Below are positions 57,774 through 64,000 of a stretch of DNA of 64,000 nucleotides, piece by piece. The translations under genes and the position numbers were made by a program. The notes under the pieces are model-generated. The model made no database searches. It was not told the origin of the DNA and was given only the letters and a program-made list of their open reading frames with translations. Source of the stretch: Rothia mucilaginosa (GTDB lineage: Bacteria; Actinomycetota; Actinomycetes; Actinomycetales; Micrococcaceae); contig NZ_JVSP01000014.1 of NCBI RefSeq assembly GCF_001061665.1, positions 124,001-188,000 of the forward strand, read 5' to 3'. Position 1 is the first letter of the stretch; each line of letters opens with the position of its first letter.

Positions 57774-59252
57774 TTAGAGGAGCGATGACCACAATCGGCA
57801 GAGGTTCTCAATCACCTTGATGCGGCGCGGACGCTCAGCCCACTGGGTGTACAGCAGCTCGGTGCACTTGCTTTCGTAATCGGCCGTGACCTCCTCAAGC
57901 ATGGTGACCATGGCGCGGTCGGTAATAAAGGTGGAAACCTCCATGTTGAGCGAGAAGGAGCGCGGGTCCATATTCGAGGAGCCGATGAACGCCAGGTCGT
58001 CGTCCACGAACATGAACTTGGAGTGCAGCACGGTCGGGCTGGGGTACTGCAGGATGCGCACACCCGCCTGGAGTAGCTGCTCGTAGTAGGAACGCTGCGC
58101 CATGTTGGGCAGGAACTGATCGCCCTTTTCGCACACGATCACGGTGGTTTCGATGCCGGAGTAGGCGGCGTTGGTGAGTGCCTGAAGCAGGGTTTCCTCG
58201 GGCACGAAGTAGGGCGAGCAGATGGTGATGCGCCGCTCGGCGTTGTAGATCATGTAGTTGATGAGGCGCAGGTTGTTTTCCGTCTCGAAACCGGGGCCGG
58301 AGGGCACAACCTGGGCACGCATCCCATCACCCGCATAGGGGATATCCGTGTTAATTTCGGCGAGCAGCAGCTGGTTCGTCTCGGAGTACCAATCGGAGAC
58401 GAAGACGGCGTTGAGCTCTTCGACGATGGGGCCGGTGCAGGAGAACGTAAGGTCCTTCCACTGCAAACCCTTTTTGATGTTTTCGGGGGTGTCGTAGGAA
58501 CGATCGATGACGTTCTGCGAGCCGGAGAAGGCGACCTGTCCATCCACGACGAGTACCTTGCGGTGGTTACGCAGGTCGGGTCGCTGCCACTTGAGCTTCC
58601 AGGGCTTAATCGGCAGCATGAGCTTCCACTGCATGCCGGACTCGTTGAGCATCTTCACGAGGTGCTTGTAGGAGGGGTACTTACGCGAGCCGATGTGGTC
58701 GATCAGCACGCGTACCTGCACTCCGCGGCGGTGGGCCGCGAAGAGGGAATCCCAGAGGACGGCGCTGGATTCGTCGTAGGCGGCGATGTAGAACTCGAAG
58801 TGCACGTATTCGGTGGCCCGGTCCACGGCCTTGGACATTTCAACCATGGCCTGGTGGTTGTCGGTGTGGAGGGTGAACTGGTTGCCGCCGACGAGGGGGA
58901 GCGAGCCGAGTGTGTAGTTGAGCTGGCTGGCTACCTTAGCGGGGTCGGAGAGGTCATCGGTGCGGGTGAGGGCCGGCTTGTTTTCGGTGGCTTCGCGAAT
59001 CATATCGTTCATGGCGTGCTGCCGGGCGCGTCGGTACGCGGGCAGGCGTGAGGAACCGAAGACGAGGAAGACGAAGAATCCGGCGTAGGGGATGAAGAAG
59101 ATAGCCATGAGCCAACCGAGGGCGACCACGGGCTTGCGATTGTAGGGCAGCCAGAAGAGAGCGATAAGTCGAATCAGGATATCGAGAATACCGAGGGCGA
59201 GGCGTAGCCAATCGGGCAGGAAATCGAGGTATGCGGGGGCAAATAGGTTCAC
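57774..59252 (-). CDS. cls: Cardiolipin synthase (phospholipase D family)
   Basis: The 492-residue protein has two N-terminal membrane segments (LALGILDILIRLIALFWL and PVVALGWLMAIFFIPYAGFFVFLVFG). Two HKD motifs follow: NHRKVLVVDGQVAFSGSQN (about 230) and LHSKFMFVDDDLAFIGSSNMDPRS (about 410). It joins two phosphatidylglycerol molecules into cardiolipin at the inner membrane. The ATG at 59252 is plausible; no strong ribosome site is seen. The terminator at 57734 serves it and the convergent YdcF gene. Confidence 0.93.
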   Translation of the reverse strand: MNLFAPAYLDFLPDWLRLALGILDILIRLIALFWLPYNRKPVVALGWLMAIFFIPYAGFFVFLVFGSSRLPAYRRARQHAMNDMIREATENKPALTRTDDLSDPAKVASQLNYTLGSLPLVGGNQFTLHTDNHQAMVEMSKAVDRATEYVHFEFYIAAYDESSAVLWDSLFAAHRRGVQVRVLIDHIGSRKYPSYKHLVKMLNESGMQWKLMLPIKPWKLKWQRPDLRNHRKVLVVDGQVAFSGSQNVIDRSYDTPENIKKGLQWKDLTFSCTGPIVEELNAVFVSDWYSETNQLLLAEINTDIPYAGDGMRAQVVPSGPGFETENNLRLINYMIYNAERRITICSPYFVPEETLLQALTNAAYSGIETTVIVCEKGDQFLPNMAQRSYYEQLLQAGVRILQYPSPTVLHSKFMFVDDDLAFIGSSNMDPRSFSLNMEVSTFITDRAMVTMLEEVTADYESKCTELLYTQWAERPRRIKVIENLCRLWSSLL

Positions 59253-59422
59253 CCGTCTATTATGCCGTGGCCGGTGAATTCTTGCGGGGGAGTGCGGTGG
59301 CGTCTTACGATTCAGGTCGGGGGTGCCGTTTGCAGGGGAGAGACGAAAGGCACAGAACGGCTAATTGCAATAGCGCAAATATTCACTTGAGCATCCCGTG
59401 CAGAGATGAAATAATTGCACTC

Positions 59423-60100
59423 ATGCAGAAAAAGGAACTGAGCCTTCGAGAACGACGACGCGAACAGACCTGGCGCGCCCTCCACGAAGCGGCCCTCAAG
59501 CGCGTCCGCGAACACGGGATGCGCGGAACCACCGTTGAGGAAATTGCCCGTGAGGCCGGGGTCTCGCCCCGTACCTTCTTCAACTACTTCCCCTCCAAAG
59601 AAGACGCCGTCCTGGGCCTGCGCGAGCCGGTCGTCAGCGAAGAAATCCTTGAAACCGATCGTCTCCACGAGGACGAAAACACGATTATTCGTGTCACCCA
59701 CCTGCTGTGGCAGATTATTTTCCATAGCTTCTATTACATCAAGGTCAAGAGCAACGATTTCCAGACCCACTGTCGTGAATTCCCCGACTCGGCCAAGCGC
59801 TTCAAGATGCACCACATGCGGTGCGAGCAGGTGCTCACCGAGTATCTGAACACGATTGACTGGGTTGCCTTTGACACCGCCGGCCGCCGCGGTCCCTTCC
59901 CACGCCGATCCCCGTCGGACCCGCTGACCGACCACCTGCAGGAGCGTGCCCGCGCCAAGGTGCAGCTGGCCTCGGCGGTGTTGCGTCAGCTGGAGTTTGC
60001 TCGCCACCTTGAGGATGAGGAAGAAATTAACCGCGGTATTCGACAGACGGTGAAAACCTACCAGTTCCTGCTTTTTGAGCAGGGTAGGCCTGCAATCTAG
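59423..60100 (+). CDS. TetR-family transcriptional regulator
   Basis: The 225-residue protein has an N-terminal TetR HTH: RRREQTWRALHEAALKRVREHGMRGTTVEEIAREAGVSPRTFFNYFPSKEDAVLGL (residues about 10-65). The C-terminal ligand domain is not specific. It probably represses the DHA2 exporter gene 128 bp downstream on the same strand. No ribosome site precedes ATG 59423, so the start may be leaderless; the frame runs open to 59231 without family-like sequence. A short TTGC/GCAA inverted repeat near 59364-59378 could be an operator. Confidence 0.88.
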   Translation: MQKKELSLRERRREQTWRALHEAALKRVREHGMRGTTVEEIAREAGVSPRTFFNYFPSKEDAVLGLREPVVSEEILETDRLHEDENTIIRVTHLLWQIIFHSFYYIKVKSNDFQTHCREFPDSAKRFKMHHMRCEQVLTEYLNTIDWVAFDTAGRRGPFPRRSPSDPLTDHLQERARAKVQLASAVLRQLEFARHLEDEEEINRGIRQTVKTYQFLLFEQGRPAI

Positions 60101-60228
60101 CGGCGGTTCACCGCCCTTGGCTACACACGGCTATACACGGGCTACAGAAACCCGCCTGCTGGAACCAGAACGTGGATTCTGGCGGGCACCCGCAACAGAC
60201 ACATATTGAACGTAACTAAGGATTATCG

Positions 60229-61956
60229 ATGAGTACAGAGGAAAAGAACCTACCTCAGCCGCCAGCAGGCGAGGCTAAGCAGGAAAGTAAAAACCGCATC
60301 CGTGCCATGTTCTTGGGCCTGGTCATTGTGATGCTCATGTCCTCGCTGAACCAGACGATTCTGGCGCCGTCACTGCCCACAATTGTTGGTGAGCTTCACG
60401 GCGTGGAGCACATGAGCTGGGTGATTACTATTTTCATCCTGCTTTCGACGATTACGATGCCGGTCTACGGCAAGCTGTCGGACCAGTTTGGCCGTAAGCC
60501 CTTCCTGCTCTTCGCGATTATCGCCTTCATGGCGGGTTCCGTGGTTGGTGCGCTCGCGCAGGACATGAACTGGCTGATTTTTGCTCGTGCCCTGCAGGGT
60601 CTGGGCGGTGGTGGTCTGATGATTCTGTCTCAGGCCGTGATTGCCGATGTGATTCCTCCCCGCGACCGAGGCCGCTACATGGGTATTATCGGTGGCGTTT
60701 TTGCGTTCTCGTCGGTGGCTGGTCCGCTGATTGGTGGCTGGATTACTGAGGGTCCGGGTTGGCGCTGGGCGTTCTGGCTGAACCTGCCGCTGGCTATTCT
60801 GTCGATTCTTGCGGTGATTTTCTTGCTGCCGCACCGCCCGTTCCGTGAGCGTGAGAAGCACAGCATCGACTACCTTGGCTCGCTGATTCTGATGGCGGGT
60901 ACGAGTGCGCTGGTGCTTGCCACGATTTGGGGCGGTAACCAGTACGAGTGGGCTTCGCCGCAGATTATTGGCCTGCTGGTCTTCTCGGTGGTTGCTGCGC
61001 TGGTGTTCATCCCGGTGGAGAACCGTGCGGCTGAGCCGGTCATGCCCATGTACCTGTTCAAGAACCGTAACTTCCTGCTGACTCTGGGCGCTTCGCTGGC
61101 GCTGGGTGTGGCGATGTTCGGTGCGGTGGAGTACATCCCGACTTACCTGCAGATGGCGCTGGGTGTGAGCGCTACGGTTGCCGGTCTGCTGATGATCCCG
61201 ATGATGGGCGTCATGCTGGTGGTGTCGATTGTGACGGGCCGCGTGGTGTCGAAGACCGGTCGCTATAAGAGTTACGTGACGAGCGGTACCGCGATTGTGG
61301 CGCTGGGCCTGTTCCTGCTGTCGACCGTGAATGTTGATACCCCGACCTGGCTGTTCTGTGTGTACCTCGCGGTGATGGGTGCCGGTCTGGGTATGTCCAT
61401 GCAGTTCTTGACTCTGATTGTTCAGAATGCGTTCCCGGTGAGCGTGGTTGGTACCGCGACGGCGTCGAATAACTTCTTCCGTCAGGTGGGTGCTACCGTG
61501 GGTGCCTCGCTAGTGGGTGGTCTGTTCACCTCGCGTCTGACCTCGCTGATTTCTGAGCGTATGCCGCAGCAGGCGCTGCAGTCTTCGGGTAGCCATGCGT
61601 CTTCGTCTCTGACTCCTGAGCTGGTGGCGTCTTTGCCGGAGCCGGTGCACGGCATCATTGTGAATGCGTATAACGATGCGCTGATTCCGCTGTTCCTGTA
61701 CCTGGTGCCGCTGGGTCTGGTGTCTACGCTGCTTCTGTTCTTCATTCGTGAGGATGCGTTGGCGACGACCCTTGAGACTGAGCCTGCTGTTGATATTGCC
61801 CGCGCGGCGACCGGCGCGATTCCGGTAATTACTCCGGAGATGGCTGCTAAGGATGCGCAGGCTCTGAAGAGCATGCACGGCTCTGCTCGTGCTCGTATTG
61901 ATGAGTCGCTGAGCTCGGAAGCTTCGCCTGATTCGGAGCCTAACGCTAAGGGCTAG
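60229..61956 (+). CDS. DHA2-family MFS drug exporter (EmrB/QacA type) next to TetR
   Basis: The 575-residue protein has about 14 membrane segments. It shows LNQTILAPSLPTIVGELHGVEHMSWVITIFIL, motif A KLSDQFGRKPFLLFAI, RALQGLGGGGLMILSQAVIADVIPPRDRGRYMG and motif C GPLIGGWITEGPGWRWAFWLNLPLA. The C-terminal tail of about 70 residues is Ser/Ala/Glu-rich and cytoplasmic. It exports drugs by proton antiport, substrate unknown. AAGGA precedes the ATG. The TetR gene upstream is its probable regulator. Confidence 0.93.
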   Translation: MSTEEKNLPQPPAGEAKQESKNRIRAMFLGLVIVMLMSSLNQTILAPSLPTIVGELHGVEHMSWVITIFILLSTITMPVYGKLSDQFGRKPFLLFAIIAFMAGSVVGALAQDMNWLIFARALQGLGGGGLMILSQAVIADVIPPRDRGRYMGIIGGVFAFSSVAGPLIGGWITEGPGWRWAFWLNLPLAILSILAVIFLLPHRPFREREKHSIDYLGSLILMAGTSALVLATIWGGNQYEWASPQIIGLLVFSVVAALVFIPVENRAAEPVMPMYLFKNRNFLLTLGASLALGVAMFGAVEYIPTYLQMALGVSATVAGLLMIPMMGVMLVVSIVTGRVVSKTGRYKSYVTSGTAIVALGLFLLSTVNVDTPTWLFCVYLAVMGAGLGMSMQFLTLIVQNAFPVSVVGTATASNNFFRQVGATVGASLVGGLFTSRLTSLISERMPQQALQSSGSHASSSLTPELVASLPEPVHGIIVNAYNDALIPLFLYLVPLGLVSTLLLFFIREDALATTLETEPAVDIARAATGAIPVITPEMAAKDAQALKSMHGSARARIDESLSSEASPDSEPNAKG

Positions 61957-61995
61957 GGTCTTAGCACTAGATGCGGAGGCGTTGCCTTCCTATAT

Positions 61996-62044
61996 AAGCG
62001 GCGCCCCGGCGCGAGCAACGTGCTCGTGCCGGAGCGCCGCTTTT
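61996..62044 (+). terminator. Terminator after the DHA2 exporter
   Basis: AAGCGGCGC and GCGCCGCTT form the base, with inner GCGAGCA/TGCTCGT pairing, followed by TTTT. Confidence 0.85.
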
Positions 62045-62249
62045 GGCTGTTTTGCCTTAAAGGGCGTGTTTAAGAGGTGCGCCTTAGCTTCTGCTACTGC
62101 TTTCTGAACTGTTGGCTTAGCCAGTGAATTAGTGGGTTTACGTGGTGTTTTACCCCGGTAATACCCCTATCGAAAGTGTCATAACGTCCTTATGTCGCGG
62201 AGAATGTTTCCGATGTAAAATTTTCGTAAAAATTATTAATTCACCCCTT

Positions 62250-62277
62250 TACCCCGGTAATTCCGGGGTATTTTTTT
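62250..62277 (+). terminator. Second terminator-like hairpin, upstream of the oligopeptide operon
   Basis: TACCCCGG (62250-62257) pairs with CCGGGGTA (62263-62270), followed by seven T. It lies 200 bp before the permease ATG and after another terminator, so it could be a leader attenuator. The word ACCCCGGTAAT also occurs about 100 bp upstream (near 62152). The rest of the 430-bp gap shows nothing I can name. Confidence 0.7.
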
Positions 62278-62473
62278 GCACAGTCTCCTTCCAGCCTCTG
62301 TACAGGGTGTTCTAAGGGGTGAAAGTGTCCAATGTGGGTTTGGTGGAAGTGTTGCAGGCTATATAAGATAAAGTAACTATGCTCCTAGTGACAGTCATCA
62401 CGAAGCAGTGCACTGGGACAGCATGACACACATGCCTTAACACCGACATCTACACAAGGAGGGGAACCGTCCC

Positions 62474-63469
62474 ATGTTTAGGTACATCCTCCAGCGATCG
62501 CTGACGTATCTCGTCATGGTCTTTATTACGACCACGATGGGTTACTTCGCCGCGGTTACTGCCCTGAAGCCTGCTCTGCTGGAGCAGGAAAAGGTTCCGA
62601 AGCCCAGCCCCGAGCAGGTGAACCGCAACTTCGCATCCCTGGGTCTCGATCCCGAGATGAACCCCTGGGACCGTTACGTTCAGTGGCTGACCAATGTGGT
62701 CACCAAGTTCGACTGGGGTCGTAGCCCCAACGGCGCGTACATCAACCAGGAGTTTGGCCAGCGCGTGTGGGTTTCTACCCGCCTGCTGCTGGTGGCTACC
62801 ATTCTCTCGATTGTGATTGGTATTGCCCTGGGTGTGTACTCGGCAGCTCGCCAGTACAAGTTCTCTGACCGTGTTATCACCGGTTACTCCTACCTGGTCT
62901 ACATCATCCCCGCTCCCGTTGCGTACTTCGTGGTGCAGCAGGGCGCGACCACTATCAACAACATTGCTGTTGCTCATGGTGGCGAGAAGATTTTCTACGT
63001 GACCGGTATTTCGACCCCGGGCCTGACGGGCTTCTGGGAGATTACCATCGATATGGCCGCACACTACATCGTGCCGACCTTCTGTATGACCATCTTCGGT
63101 TGGGCCGGCTACCAGATTGCCCAGCGTCAGTACCTGCTCGATAACGTGAACGCAGACTTCGTGCGTACCGCTCGCGCTAAGGGCCTGACCCGTAACCAGG
63201 CTATTACCCGTCACGCTCTGCGCGTGTCCTTCATTCCCGTGGCGCAGTCCATCGCCTACCAGATTCCGCTGATCTTCGCGGGTGCATTCTTCGCCGAGAG
63301 CGTGTTCGCGTGGCCCGGTATTGGTAAGTGGTCGATTGACTCCATCTCCTCGCAGGATGTGAACGCTGCGACCGTGACCCTCGCGTACGGTTCTGCACTG
63401 TTCGCTGTAGGTGCGATTATCGCTGATATCGCGACCACCATCGTTGACCCCCGAGTGAGGATCTCATGA
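62474..63469 (+). CDS. Oligopeptide ABC transporter permease 1 (OppB/DppB type)
   Basis: The 331-residue permease starts MFRYILQRSLTYLVMVFITTTMGYF, the DppB/OppB N-terminal segment. A long extracytoplasmic loop with NPWDRYVQWLTNVVTKFDWGRS follows, and the EAA loop is DFVRTARAKGLTRNQAITRHALRVSFIPVAQSIAYQIPLIFAGAFFAESVFAWPGIGKWS. It forms half of a peptide channel. AAGGAGGGGAA precedes the ATG at about 10 nt. Its end overlaps the next gene by 4 bp (ATGA). Confidence 0.93.
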   Translation: MFRYILQRSLTYLVMVFITTTMGYFAAVTALKPALLEQEKVPKPSPEQVNRNFASLGLDPEMNPWDRYVQWLTNVVTKFDWGRSPNGAYINQEFGQRVWVSTRLLLVATILSIVIGIALGVYSAARQYKFSDRVITGYSYLVYIIPAPVAYFVVQQGATTINNIAVAHGGEKIFYVTGISTPGLTGFWEITIDMAAHYIVPTFCMTIFGWAGYQIAQRQYLLDNVNADFVRTARAKGLTRNQAITRHALRVSFIPVAQSIAYQIPLIFAGAFFAESVFAWPGIGKWSIDSISSQDVNAATVTLAYGSALFAVGAIIADIATTIVDPRVRIS

Positions 63470-64000
63470 GCCAGGTAACTGCAACTTCCTCCGTGCCGGT
63501 GGTACAGGAGAACGGTGACTTCAAGGTCATCAACAAGAACGTCATTATTCTGCGCCGCTTCCTGCGTAACAAGGCGGCTGTCTTCGGCCTCGCGGTCTTC
63601 ATCGGTATGGGTCTGTTCGGCCTGTTCGGTAAGTACCTGACTAAGTACAAGCCGAACGATATTGACTACATGGCTCTGGGTGAAGGCCCGAGCGCCGACC
63701 ACTGGTTCGGTACCACCATTGCTGGTAACGACGTGTTCGCCATGATGGTGGAGGCCGTGTGGACCTCCCTCGAAATCGGTGTGATCGTTGGTCTGGCAAC
63801 CGTGCTGATTTCCGCAGTGTACGGCTGTGTGATGGCCTACTTCGGTGGCTGGATCGATAAGATCATGCTCTTCATCCTGGAAACCCTCATCATGGTTCCC
63901 TCTCTGCTGATTCTGGCTATCCTGATCAACGGTCAGGTTGGTAAGCAGATTCAGAAGAGCGTGCCGACCTGGATTCTGCTCTCCGCCGTGCTGATTGCCT
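63466..64000 (+). CDS. Oligopeptide ABC transporter permease 2 (OppC/DppC type), cut by the window end
   Basis: The frame from ATG 63466 is open to the window end (178 codons). The start MSQVTATSSVPVVQENGD is followed by ILRRFLRNKAAVFGLAVFIGMGLFGLFG, the N-terminal OppC membrane segment. ADHWFGTTIAGNDVFAMMVEAVWTSLEIGVIVGLATVLISAVYGCVMAYFGGWID is the conserved OppC block (HWFGTD-like). It is the partner of the permease at 62474, by 4-bp overlap; the EAA loop and C-terminus lie outside. Confidence 0.92.
   Translation, partial: MSQVTATSSVPVVQENGDFKVINKNVIILRRFLRNKAAVFGLAVFIGMGLFGLFGKYLTKYKPNDIDYMALGEGPSADHWFGTTIAGNDVFAMMVEAVWTSLEIGVIVGLATVLISAVYGCVMAYFGGWIDKIMLFILETLIMVPSLLILAILINGQVGKQIQKSVPTWILLSAVLIA

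Noticed and set aside
1..64000. CRISPR arrays, rRNA genes, complete insertion sequences and prophage genes
   Set aside because: I looked for regularly spaced repeats, transposase motifs and rRNA signatures and found none. The direct repeats present (17504/18155, 36267/37715) are single pairs.

Overview
The window is about 64 kb of high-GC DNA from an actinobacterium. Codon bias toward G/C in third positions, Tat-dependent lipoproteins, DtxR/IdeR-type iron boxes, leaderless starts, a mycobacterial-type AhpC/AhpD pair and an FprA-type ferredoxin reductase all point that way. The mix of genes, plus one low-GC cassette of streptococcal look, fits an oral or airway Rothia (R. mucilaginosa-like). 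The genus is inferred from memory of such proteins; no search was run.

Layout. 1-2392: divergent iron-siderophore permease (cut by the window edge) and binding lipoprotein with an iron box. 2662-5256: a YwqG-like protein and an AlbA_2/ATPase/winged-helix regulator with an array of TCATAACA operator repeats upstream. 5652-14136: a sulfur amino acid island holding metY, a CoA-binding protein, two cystathionine gamma-synthase/lyase paralogues, and a polar amino acid (probably cystine) ABC transporter with two binding proteins. 14230-21460: TRIC channel, Bcr/CflA exporter, two acetyltransferases, ahpC-ahpD, acylphosphatase and an NAD(P)-binding protein. 21686-28135: a DHA2 exporter, then a rearranged tract with two fragments of a secreted metalloprotease gene, a low-GC foreign cassette, a chimeric junction of two broken genes, a second NAD(P)-binding paralogue, a Tat-exported protein and the intact metalloprotease.

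28305-35602 is a SAM-controlled block: acs behind a SAM-I (S-box) riboswitch, a sulfonate-type ABC operon (ATPase, binding protein, permease) behind a second SAM-I riboswitch, and a divergent flavin monooxygenase behind a SAM-IV riboswitch. 35786-37716: a YchJ-like protein and a two-gene HTH/nucleotidyltransferase toxin-antitoxin-like module bounded by identical 38-bp palindromic repeats. 37893-41127: two purine permease paralogues. 41517-43587: an iron-boxed DUF2218 gene and the ferredoxin-NADP reductase. 43588-45072: a 1.5-kb stretch with no confident gene, leading to tRNA-Glu, tRNA-Asp and tRNA-Phe. 45692-49076: an OpuC-type osmoprotectant ABC operon. 49221-64000: GH13 glucosidase, ilvD, a lipoprotein, an ABM monooxygenase, an RNase HI-domain protein, a YdcF protein, cardiolipin synthase, a TetR regulator with a DHA2 exporter, and the start of an oligopeptide ABC operon cut by the window end.

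The strongest theme is sulfur and methionine control. Two SAM riboswitch classes sit back to back in one intergenic region. An S-box precedes acetyl-CoA synthetase. A recurring palindromic motif (CGAAATATTTCG and variants) lies upstream of several of these units. The second theme is genome remodelling: direct duplications, gene fragments and an apparent inter-phylum transfer between 17.5 and 26 kb.
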